DNA of 64,000 bases from Coemansia sp. RSA 1804 (lineage: Eukaryota; Kickxellomycota; Kickxellomycetes; Kickxellales; Kickxellaceae): assembly GCA_027578815.1 (NCBI GenBank), contig JANBTH010000004.1, positions 1 to 64,000 on the forward strand, written 5' to 3'. Position numbers and translations under genes: made by a program. Each line of letters begins with the position of its first letter. The first letter of the stretch is position 1. The notes under the pieces were generated by a model. It had not been told where the DNA came from, searched no databases, and saw nothing but the letters and a program-made list of their open reading frames with translations. Shown piece after piece: positions 18,632-28,900 of the stretch.

Positions 18632-19969
18632 ATGATTGCAGCCAGAGGCAACGACCATGGCTTTGTGTTCAATCGCAAGCCCACGCATCCGAACAAAGTA
18701 AAGGCAGTTCGGGTAAAGTCAGAACGCGTAGACAACAAGAAGCGCTTGTCTCCATCTGGCGACGAGAACAGCGCAGCAGCACAGCTGGTGTTCCCCGAGC
18801 CCAAGCGCAGACTGACAGAGAAGCCCGGAAACACAAACGCAGCAACCACCAATGTGGTTCACGAAATAAGCGTGCCGCTGAAGAAACCGCCGCAGCCCAC
18901 GCCGCTCATTTCGCGCACCCGCACGCGGCTGACTGACAATGGGTTTGTGGTTGGTCGGCGAGGCACAAACGTCGTTGACGGCACTCCAGCCAAGCCGCGC
19001 TCAAAGCACTCGCGCAAGTCAACCATGGGCGGCGGGCGGCGACGCTCGACCTTTTCGATGCGCGGCAAAAGAGCGTCCTCAATTGGCGGCGGGTTTAACG
19101 CTATTCCACACGAGTCCGTTGGCTCCGCCGACTTTTACCGGCACATCTCGCCAGAGCTCCCCGAGCCCATTCGTCTGCGCCAGCTTCTGGCGTGGTGTGC
19201 TCGGCGCACAGACACGCCGTCACCCAAGTGGCCATCCGAGCTTCCCGATCCCGTGCAGAAGCTCCTGCAGGACGCACTTCGTGAAGCCGTTGACGATATC
19301 CACTCAGCGTTTGAGCGTGGCGACATTGCGACCTCGTGGTACCACCGCCCCATCGATGGCGACCAGGCTGCCGGTAACGACAACGGCAGCGAGCAAGAGC
19401 TGCAGGTTCACCCCGAGAACAAGGCAAACGTAGAGCTCAAAGAGCAGCTTTCCACGCGCATCGCCAAACTGCAGGCAGAGCATGACATGTGGGTGCACGA
19501 GCTCAAGCGCGCAAGCACCAGCCATGCGCGAGTGGTCGACAGACTTCCCAAGCCCGTCAAGCAGCTTCAGTCGGTTGACGATGACTGCAACATCGAGCCA
19601 TTGTCCAAGGGTCTGACCGCCATTGACTGGTCGCTGCTGGGTGCAGAGCATTCCTACAGCGACACAACCGATGCTGATGTCAAGCAGGCCGAGGATCAGA
19701 TCTCCCGCGCAACCGAAGAGCTGCAGATCCAGCTGGATGCCTTCCATCTGGACATGCACAGGGCGCACGAAACGCATCTTGCGGCGCAGTGCCAGACCGA
19801 GCTGTGCCTCAAGGACCTGAGCTTTGCATTTTCCCAGCGGCGCGAAAGAGCCGTGGCTGTTGCCAGCTCCAGCATGCACCAGCGTCGTCGAGAATCTCCT
19901 AACAACAGCCTGCCTGATCCCACGAGAGATCTTTTACGAACGCTTTCTTCTGTCTTATCCTCTTCATAA
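18632..19969 (+). CDS. DSN1: Kinetochore protein Mis13/Dsn1
   Basis: A 445-aa protein. Dsn1/Mis13 is a subunit of the MIND/Mis12 complex that links the inner kinetochore (CENP-C, CENP-T) to the Ndc80 complex. The defining block runs from about residue 135 to 190: a basic Ser-rich stretch (RRRSTFSMRGKRASSIGGGF, target-like for Aurora B), then PHESVGSADFYRHI and LPEPIRLRQLLAWCARR. The downstream half is helical (coiled coil near 265-300 and 350-400). The N-terminal 130 residues are basic and disordered. The frame also reads upstream to a TTG at 18608, but the first ATG is at 18632 (MIAARGND). A CCAAT motif lies near 18415 upstream. Confidence 0.9.
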   Translation: MIAARGNDHGFVFNRKPTHPNKVKAVRVKSERVDNKKRLSPSGDENSAAAQLVFPEPKRRLTEKPGNTNAATTNVVHEISVPLKKPPQPTPLISRTRTRLTDNGFVVGRRGTNVVDGTPAKPRSKHSRKSTMGGGRRRSTFSMRGKRASSIGGGFNAIPHESVGSADFYRHISPELPEPIRLRQLLAWCARRTDTPSPKWPSELPDPVQKLLQDALREAVDDIHSAFERGDIATSWYHRPIDGDQAAGNDNGSEQELQVHPENKANVELKEQLSTRIAKLQAEHDMWVHELKRASTSHARVVDRLPKPVKQLQSVDDDCNIEPLSKGLTAIDWSLLGAEHSYSDTTDADVKQAEDQISRATEELQIQLDAFHLDMHRAHETHLAAQCQTELCLKDLSFAFSQRRERAVAVASSSMHQRRRESPNNSLPDPTRDLLRTLSSVLSSS

Positions 19970-20106
19970 TCTCACTCTCACCATATTTCCCTGCCCCCTT
20001 TCTCATGTCTTTTATTTGTCTAATAATAATCGGTTTTCTTTTGAGCTATCCCTTTCTTGCCAACGACTCCTTTCGAATTCGAATTCAAACAAAGACCACT
20101 TTGGAA

Positions 20107-20880
20107 ATGTCCACCTACGCCGGGCATTTGTACGACTCAATCGTCTGCTTCGGCGACTCATTGACCCAGCATGGCTGGGATGTCACCAAGAACGGATGGA
20201 CTGCGCAGCTGGCACAAACATACCTGCGCAAGCTGGACATTGTCAACAGGGGCTTTAGCGGATACAACTCGCGGCACGGCCGCATCCTTCTGCCACAGAT
20301 TCTTCCACCAGCGGTCTCCGACGCTGAAGGGCGTTCCGGCAAGCACAAGGGTTCCCAGCTTCGACTGCTAGTCATTCTGTTCGGCTCCAACGACGCGCAG
20401 TTTCCGCCGTACAAGGCACACGTCCCCTTGAGCGAGTTCCGCTCCAACATAGAGTACATGGTTCGTCTGGTGCAGTCGCCTACATCTGCGTGCTACTCGG
20501 AGACAACAAGGGTTGTTCTGGTTACGCCGCCACCTATTGCGCCAGAGCTCTATGCACAGTGCCAGGCAGTAAAGGAAATGTCTGTAGACCGGAACTCGGA
20601 GACAATTCATCTGTATGCGGACGCCGTCAGAGATGTTGCGCGAGAACAGCAGGTGCCGTGCGTGGATCTCTGGCCAGCAGTGGAGAAAACGCCCGAGGAC
20701 TTTATGTGGGACGGTCTCCATCTTAACGCCCGCGGTAATGACCTCCTGTTTAAGCTGGTTATGCAGACGGTGCATGACAATTTTCCCGAGCTTGATCCCG
20801 AGTCAATTCCCTTTGTTGTGCCTCACCATGAGCAGCTCTACAAAATCACCAGCAACATTGATCAAAGTCTGCGTCTATAG
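20107..20880 (+). CDS. IAH1: SGNH-family esterase, isoamyl-acetate hydrolase type
   Basis: A 257-aa SGNH/GDSL hydrolase. The nucleophile is Ser18 in FGDSLTQHG. The Gly and Asn of the oxyanion hole lie in NRGFSGYNSRHG and FGSNDAQ. The catalytic Asp202 and His205 sit in WDGLHLNARGN. The first ATG with family-like sequence is at 20107 (MSTYAGHLYDSIVCFGD). The longer frame from 20005 would add a hydrophobic leader encoded by pyrimidine-rich sequence, so a secreted form is possible but less likely, since yeast Iah1 is cytosolic. It hydrolyses acetate esters in yeast; the substrate here is inferred from family. It starts only 138 bases after the DSN1 stop. Confidence 0.85.
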   Translation: MSTYAGHLYDSIVCFGDSLTQHGWDVTKNGWTAQLAQTYLRKLDIVNRGFSGYNSRHGRILLPQILPPAVSDAEGRSGKHKGSQLRLLVILFGSNDAQFPPYKAHVPLSEFRSNIEYMVRLVQSPTSACYSETTRVVLVTPPPIAPELYAQCQAVKEMSVDRNSETIHLYADAVRDVAREQQVPCVDLWPAVEKTPEDFMWDGLHLNARGNDLLFKLVMQTVHDNFPELDPESIPFVVPHHEQLYKITSNIDQSLRL

Positions 20881-21658
20881 TCCCCCCCTATTTATCAGGG
20901 ACAGTCTGCGAAACGAGTCGCATTGCCGGATATCAAGGTAAAACTTTACATTAATAATGAAATACACAATACACACGCAAAGTTATCCACAGTCTCTTAA
21001 TAAAAAAGTCCTACCCAATATCATAATGCGTTTGTATCACTGCATGGCCAATGCAAATATATGTTATGTGATGCGAACAAATGTCAGAATAACAATCCTT
21101 GACGCCTTTAAAAGTTGAACAGCAAAAATATATGCTAAAGGACCTCCGCTATTCCTCTTATTCTCCCCGCATACTGAACAACACAAGACATATGATGATT
21201 AAGGAGTGCTGGACATTAATTGATGCCGAGGTGGCTTTTTTTTGGGAACAAGGAAAAAGGTTGTACACAGCACAATCATGTCGCGTTTAGAGTGGAGATA
21301 AACCATGAAAATAAGAGAAAAGAAAAACAAGCACCTCTACCTTAGCCAACAGCACATTTAATAACGTATAAATAGAAAGCTGATGGCAGGGTGGAAAACT
21401 ACAGTTCCAAGCATTCTGCAATTTACTTTCTTACCTCAAACCGCCTGCCACTCCATTCATCCCTTGCTTGAACTGCCAGCATCAACAAAGAAGAGCAACA
21501 ACAAAAAAAGTAGCCGAACAATATCACAACCCAAATCTCACAGGAACCACGCTACGTTTTCTTCAGTTCATTCTTCCTGGCCGATACACACCACATCCCG
21601 TGCTTTCCCCTCCCCCCTTTGTCCCTATTTTTCTCTTCACTGTGCGCACAGTTCCAAA
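20881..21658. promoter_or_regulatory. Spacer with TATA box and long 5' leader of the 42-aa gene
   Basis: AT-rich 3' region of the esterase gene, then TATAAATA at 21367-21374 and a C/T- and A/C-rich leader up to the microprotein ATG at 21659. The frame of the microprotein is open back to an ATG at 21383, but that codon lies only about 10 bases after the TATA box and therefore probably upstream of transcription start. Confidence 0.45.
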
Positions 21659-21787
21659 ATGTCAGTATTATTCGGTTCCGCCAACGCCACCAAATGCCAA
21701 AAGAATTCTCGTGACATCCCTCCCGAGGACAAGATTGGAATCACATCCGAAGAAGCACGCGAGTTTGCAATGGGGGCTCACATTTAG
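21659..21787 (+). CDS. 42-aa microprotein, FG/RDI family (divergent member)
   Basis: The protein starts MSVLFGSAN. Its second half reads SRDIPPEDKIGITSEEAREF and ends AMGAHI. It aligns with the genes at 52497 and 63086 through FG at the start and the pattern RDI...(E/D)K.G(I)(T/S).EE(A/S)R(D/E)(Y/F), with one gap. The ATG follows a TATA box by about 290 bases and a pyrimidine-rich leader of the kind seen at strongly expressed fungal genes. No signal peptide, membrane helix or known domain. Function unknown. I did not recognise the family. Confidence 0.6.
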   Translation: MSVLFGSANATKCQKNSRDIPPEDKIGITSEEAREFAMGAHI

Positions 21788-22185
21788 ATAACACAAACAG
21801 TTCCTTTCTATTGTGCTAGATCATTTTTATACAATGTGTATATTAAAAAAAGTACTACTTTGGAAGATCGTTAAATTAATGCATGTATTCGAAAACGAAA
21901 AAAGGATTTTTTATTTGGATGAATGCATAAAAATAATAGTTGTGATAAAAATCCAAAATAATGAGCCAAATATTGGCATTTACTTTATGCGTGTTCCTTT
22001 TTTAATTTCAGTTGCCATCATAGCAAAAAAGGAATAATAAATGCAGAATGTCATGTCATGTCATGTCTTTTTTTTGCTTCCTTCCCTAGCCAGTACCCAA
22101 AAATAAAAATAAAAATTAATTTCCCATCCCTTTTTTAATTTAGTTTCTTATTGCCTCTGATATTTTACAGTCTAACAAGCCAACA
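21788..22185. other. AT-rich spacer with ATGTC tandem repeat
   Basis: It holds the 3' region of the microprotein gene and the promoter of the RING gene. Four ATGTC units lie at about 22048-22067, just before a T-run. No gene was seen. Confidence 0.5.
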
Positions 22186-22934
22186 ATGCCACCACAAAAC
22201 AACAGCAACAACAGCAACATTCGAAATCACCAAACATTCACACTACCGAGTTGGCTGCACTGCAACAACTGCATGGTGTTTGCAAGCCATGCAGCTCCAG
22301 CTCATATTCTCGAATGTACACATGTTCTTTGTGGATCCTGTCGCTCAATAGCAGCAATTAGCAGGAACGCTGTGACATGTCCTGTATGCTCCACCATCTG
22401 CGCCTCCAGACCAATCCAGCAAGGACAACTTCCTACGGATGTGCTTCCGCTCTTTGACCACAATGTCTTGATGGCTGAGCTGGATCGGCTTCGCTATTGT
22501 ATTCAGGCAAGTGCATGCTGTGTATATAACGTCCACCCAGAGTAATGTTTTGACTTGTAAACAAGGAAAAAAGAACCAGATTACAACATAGGGAATGATA
22601 CATCGTGTCTATAGAAAAGAAATGAAAAAGAAAAAAAGCCTCTTCTTATCCTGCCGCTGCATTTATTAAACACATTGTTTGATTATACGACTGGCGTTCA
22701 CTATAAACGTAGTTCCAGATCGACAACCAAAACAGCGCAATTCGTATCTTCCAGGAGCGGATAGCAAAGCAAAACAGGTTGCTGCGAGACGCACGGGCGC
22801 AGATACAGGAGCTGGCCACTCCACGATCTTCGGTATCCACGTCACTACGAAGTGACCCGCGTGCTATTCCAACCCTCCATCAGCATTACATGCGGCAACG
22901 ATCCAGACAAGACTTTCGCTACCATCCCCGCTAA
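22186..22934 (+). CDS. RING protein, Zip3/RNF212-like; two exons with a GC-AG intron
   Basis: Exon 1 is 22186-22506 (107 codons, phase 0) and exon 2 is 22713-22934 (73 aa plus TAA), giving about 180 aa. The RING ligands are C26, C29, C44, H46, C49, C52, C65, C68, in the order C3HC4. After the RING comes LPTDVLPLFDHNVLMAELD, continued by a coiled coil in exon 2 (SAIRIFQERIAKQNRLLRDA) and a basic tail. A small N-terminal RING plus coiled coil is the plan of Zip3/RNF212/HEI10 meiotic SUMO or ubiquitin ligases. The donor CAG|GCAAGT matches the GC-donor consensus. The acceptor is TAG at 22710-22712, or CAG at 22716-22718, which would drop two residues. Without splicing the frame ends at 22545 and leaves the clearly coding exon 2 orphaned. 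The stop is 21 bases from that of THADA. Confidence 0.7.
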
Positions 22935-22955
22935 GACATCTTGCTTGTAGTGAGT

Positions 22956-25900
22956 TCATTGATTAGAGACTGGAGACTGGGTCAGCAGAAATAGATCCTC
23001 CAGCACTCGCTCCTTCGCAACAGGGACCGGTCCTGTGGCCATATCTAGCAGCTGTTGCAATGACCGTGCAACCCATGGATGTACAGGCCTAAGCTCTTTC
23101 GACTCCAGCCATTGTCTTGCCACCCGAGAAACCCTCACAGCCGTTGAGGAATCTCCATGTCTTGTCCCAACAAAAAGCGCCAGTCGCGCTCCAAGGATCC
23201 ACGACTGCAGAAGCGAAAACAGCGCCGATACAGACGTCGCTCCAAGCATCCCCGACAGAGCTATCCCCTGCTCCGACGCAGTCACCCGCAACTTTAATAG
23301 CACTTGTAACGCCGTTTCAAGGGCACTGACACACCTGTCTGCCCCAGACTCAAATTCCTCGAATGCCTCCTTGCTAGAATCCACACACCCATCCGCAACA
23401 GTGACCAGCGAATAGAACGCCAGCTGCACGTTACGCGGCTCGTCGATATATGTGTTGGGATTCTCATGGTCAAAGAGCGTTCTGCTAGGGTTGATTGCGC
23501 CAAGCACTGCCTCCTCAACATCAGCGCTGGAGAGAATGTAGTTCATGCGACTTGTGACATACGTGCGTGGAAACTTTGCTATCCCATTAGTGCCAGGCCT
23601 AAAGTCAATAACAAGCTGCTCGCAGGCCTGGTCGCATGCCAGCTCACGCCCGAGACGGCGAGATATGCTTTGTGCAACAAACGATCGTATATCCTCGTCG
23701 TCGTCCTGCAGCAATCGCCAGTAGCACAATCTCAGCAGCTCCTCGCTTGGGGAGTGTACTAGCAATACCATTGACTCATTCGACCGCGGAATTGCCTCAA
23801 TGTACCGTCTAATTGCGCTATACGTGACCAACGCCCGACTTACGGCCTGGCGGTAAGGAGCAGCACGCTCGGGATCCGTCCACTCATATAAGCGACTGGT
23901 CCACGCATGCGACCGTCGATTCACTGCAGCCACCGCATCCTCGTCATTTTTGCTAGTCTCTTGACGCACCATATGAATAAGCGCCGCTTGAAGCTCTACG
24001 TAGGCTACAGACACGGATAAAGGGCAGAATTCGGTATCAAGACGCCCAACGATATCATCCCAATAGGCTGTCAAGCTGCTTACAGGGAGTGCGCGCAGAT
24101 CAATCTCCATCTTGGTCAGAATAAGCGCCAAAAGCCTTGTCGATGCTGCTATAACAGTCGGATCGTTAGTGGCACTGGTGGGCTTTACCAACACGCCCAA
24201 AAGACTGTCAATCTCTACAAGCTGGAATATCTCCATGCGTTCGCATCGGGCATGGTTGGCCATCCATTCTAGCACCTCCAACTTTGCCTCATAGAACGCG
24301 TCGTTGGTCAGAATCGTGTGAAGCGCAGACCACGGGCTGTACACAGTTTCGCCGTTAAGATCGAGCTCAGGCTCAATCAAACCATCAGTCTCTCGGGCAG
24401 GAGAAACACGGTCATCGATGCATGCCAGAAGCAGCTTGGTCAGCTCAAGAACAGTCCCAAAGGCACCCGGGATCCTTGCGCACTCGGGTCCAAACAGGTA
24501 GCTAGACTCGACAAACAGCGGATGCAAGTAGCCATACAAAATAGACACACGGAAGCGCGTCAGCTGCAGGCGTACCTCGCACACAGTCTCGTGGTCGGTC
24601 ACATTCTGGAGCAAGTAGTCCTCGCCACGCGCAATGTATTCGTTGACAATGGCCAGATATCTGTTACGGACCACATCGCATATCTCCTCGCTCAGTCCGT
24701 TTGAGCGAACAAGCATCTGCCACAGCGCTGTCAGCTCAGGGAATACGTGCGCAATAAATTGGCGACACATACTTTCGGACGCATTGCCAAGACGCCAGTG
24801 CACACGTAGTAGCTCATGCACCTGGCAAAGCGTTCCATGGCAGTTGTTAACCGCCATGGTTCCACCCATGTTCTGGATATTACGGAGCAGCGACACGATA
24901 ACCGATGCTGCTCGCTCGGTTGGTATCAGCGGCGCAAAGGCGCGTGCTGCCATTTCGCGCGTCTTGTAAACAGGGCTCTCGACGCACAGCTCCACAAGCT
25001 CTGTAAACGAATACATGCTCATCATCGTTGACGCCGACGTCACATGCACTGTCGAGTTGCGCTCATTGACCCTCGTCAGAATCTCGCGGTCCAGGTTCAT
25101 TGGCGGCGCAACGGCACCCATTGCAGACTCTGAATGTGGAGATATGGCAATGACACCTGCATTCTCCGCGGCAACTAGCTGGGCATCCAGCTTCTTTGGA
25201 TTCTTAGACTCCTTCGGTTCTTCATGTGGTGACGGCTGCAGACGCGCAAGCAAAATCAGGCAAGGGAACAAAGCTGGATGTATAAAGCGCGCACCGCTGC
25301 GCATGATTGTGTTAACAACCTCATCTCTGGAATGCTGCTCTTCGTACACTTCAACCTCGGCCATTCGATCAACTGCATCCTCCAGTTGGTTGGTCAGGAA
25401 CGGATGCAATCCAGGGAACCGCGTAAACAGCTCGCGCCCAGTAATGCCGTCATACTTTGTATCCGTGCGGCTCTTGTTATTTCCAAAGACACGCCGGGTC
25501 AGCGCAGCAAACAGCAGTCCACAGACATTACGGATAGCCCAGTGTCGTGATTGAAGGCCGATCAGAGACAAAACATACGCCTGTTCAATGTACGGCACAA
25601 TATCTGCGGCAAGCGCATGGTCGTCCAGCAGCGACCGCAACATGTTTATTGCGTGTACCTGCGGAAGATCTGTTGTTCCGTCGCCCTCATCTGCTCCTGC
25701 ACTATGTTCTCGTTTCAAATCCAAATCCATACTTGCTGCCAGTTTGAATATCCTATCCATGGCACGCGGCATAAGCGCCTGAGTTGCATGCTTGTCGCAT
25801 GTCAGTATAGACAAAAGACACAGCGGCCATCCAGCGCTCCGACGTGTCACAGACACCTTGCAGATGGTTGCTATGTCAAGACACTGATCTAGCCACTCAC

Positions 25901-28900
25901 CGACCTTGCGATTGAGAGATGCGCTTGGCGACTTGAACATACGTCGACATACATTGGTAAATGACGGATGGACAGCGCTAAATGCACCACGGTGCCTAAT
26001 GGACGTTAATAGAACACGTAGCAGGCTGCCAATATCGCCTACAGTTTCCTCTTGAATTAGCGGCGCAATGACAAGACCGTCCTGGCTGCCGAGATCAGAG
26101 CCGGGAGGACAGGTGGCAATTGCAGCCAGTAGACCGGACACCTCCTTGACAGCACGCCAGCAGTACGATAGAATCACCTGCTGCTTTGGTCCTGCCACAC
26201 TGTCAATGTTATCCTGATCACCAATGTCATCAGAAACGCTGGAATCGTCATTCTCAGCCTCACCCGTGTGGATGATCGAGTCAATCCGATCCTCCACCTC
26301 GCTGTACGACGATGGAACATTGCCCTCTGGTGAAGCGTTGGTCAAAACGCCCAACACAACATTGGTAACCTTTGTTGCTGTTTTGCTAAGTCCATCCAGC
26401 CATTCGTGCCATTTCTTCGCGTCGCTCTGCACATCAGAAGAGGAGTAGTCAATTTCACCGACAACGTACTGAAGCGCGGTAAGAAGACCGTGCATAGGAT
26501 AGTGCTGAGCAGCATCAAGCAAATTGCGTTCGGCTGCAGCGTGACATTCCTTTAGTTGCGATGCCAAACCATACGCAAACGACAGCGCGGGAGACAGGTT
26601 GCTGCTATTGCTGGGGTCGGTATCTAGACGCATATTCTGCAATACGACAAACTTGCGGAACACCCAACGCACAATCAGTGCACCGCTCTCGCTTTCTCCA
26701 GCGCGTGTGCTGTTGACTAGAAATAGTCCACGCTTTAGCAGATCTTGAGCCCAGTGCTTAGCAGCAGCAGCAGCCAGCTCATCATCAGGCGGAACCAGCG
26801 GCCACATTGTTAGTAAGGCAAACGCACTGGCACGGTTCGCCTCAAACGGGTCATCGATCAAAACCTGGGTCAGCACAGTGACAATCTCACTGGCACTAAC
26901 TGAGCCACTGTCGCTCAGTTGACCACCTTCCCTTTCAAATCGAGGAGATGATAGGCCAGGCACGACAAACGGAATAGCCGAGCTGTCTGGCGCCTGCGCC
27001 GGACGTCCAGGCGTAAAGAAGCAGCACAGAATATCAAGCCAACGCAGCCCCATAGCGACCTTGGAAAATCCGGCACCTGGATAGAGGCATCCACGCACAG
27101 CCAAGTCCAACCACGTGTTTATCGTCTTCTCAACGCTCGCCAGAGTGACCCGGGCCTGTGCAACCATTTCGTCTTGCGATAAGATACCAAGTTCGCTCAG
27201 CACCTGGGCCTCACTCTTTCCTTCCGCCTTGCCTCTAGCAATTGCTGTCTCGCGTTTGGCCCGCTCACGATGGCGCACTTTTTGCGAGGGAACAGGCGGA
27301 TGCCCAGTAGTAACAATTCGGTCGGCGTGCGTTGCAATAGTGACAAGCCGAGTTGCCAAAACAGTGAGTGCGCTGTGCTGCTGCTGCCTAAAGTCCGCCG
27401 ATGGCGCGTTTGATGACACACGCAAGAGTCGAAATAAAAGATTGAGCTCAATTTCATGCAGTGGAGTTGAAAGCTTGCGAGCTTCGCACAAAAGTCCAAG
27501 CATATCAGCACGAACAGACCAATCTGGATGATGAACGGCGCGACCGAGCATCTCGATTAGCCCGGCATCCATCGCTACAAGCTGATCAATGCTAACCAGA
27601 TCCAGTGCCCGAGCAGCCTTAAGAACAACAATAAGCGCATGTTGGCGACACGCATCAAAGCGTTGCTGCCTCTGAGCTGATGCAAAGCGCCCGTCCTTCT
27701 GCAAGTCGGCATCAGAGAGACAGTAAACACTCAGCTGCCGGAGTATGGTTCCAACGCTTTCTGGAAGTGCCTCAAACAGACGAGGGAGAACATGCTGGGC
27801 CAGCATACGGCGGCTGGTATCGTCATCCTTGCATAGCGCAACAACGACAGGTTCAGCCCAAAGCGACACATAGCGCTTCTCAGTAACCAGTGGATCGCTG
27901 GCTTTCTTCGTATCAGAAGCAGCTCGTTCCAAAAATGCAGCTACTAGCGTCGATACGCGTGGCGCCATGTTGACCTGGGACAGTGCCTCAAAGCAGCTCT
28001 GCAGGATGTCTGGATGCCCCAGAAACAGATCAAACAAGTCAATCCGGGTGCTGAGAGTTGCTAGCAGAGAGTACTTCACCTTGCGACTCCAGCTCATCGT
28101 AAGCACAAGGTCCAGGACATCGCTAAGAAACGCGTTGCTATCAACGCCAGCAGCCACCTCGGGATCCGCCACAATTGCCTTGTTCATTGCAGAACCAATG
28201 TCAAGGAATGCCTCAAATATTCCTCTGATCTTGATTTGCACAGCGTCTACAGGGTCGTCCCAGTAGGTCCACAGATACCCCATTATACGCTCACGCTGCA
28301 ACAAAAGCACTCTCTGTCCAAGCGCAAATGCCGTACTACACAGTTCTGACGTTGGGTCTTTGGTACAGCGCTCCAAGAGTTTTGCGGTTTCTTGCAGCCA
28401 GATTGACATCGACTCAAACACAACGACCTTGACACCAGGTGCAAACTGCGAACGGCCGCATACCGAAGCAATATGTGTAAAAACGGCTTCATGTACGTTG
28501 CCACAGGAGACAGGCACTGTTGGCGATGGGATTATGTCCAGTTCTGTAAGTGTCGTCTGGTAGGATGCTTGCGATACAATTGCACGTGCGACGCAGACCA
28601 TAGCCACAGCATCGTCAATGCATTTCAGTCTGCTTGGAGAGTCGTCGACTGGTGAAAGATATGTCTTTTCTAACTCATCGCTTGGCTCGCTGACCTTGAT
28701 GTCTAGCGCCCGAGTGGAAAGAAGAATGGCGCGCTGTTTCGTTGTCAACCCAGAGCCCTCAATCAGAGATACGAGAACCAGAGCAGCAACCTGGCGCGAA
28801 TTAAGGCTTGCGTGCTCGCAACTGAGCAGATCCCAGCAGAGCTGGTACACGCGTAAAAGTGTCTTTTCAACAAAACCAGGCGACGGGATGCGCATTGAAG

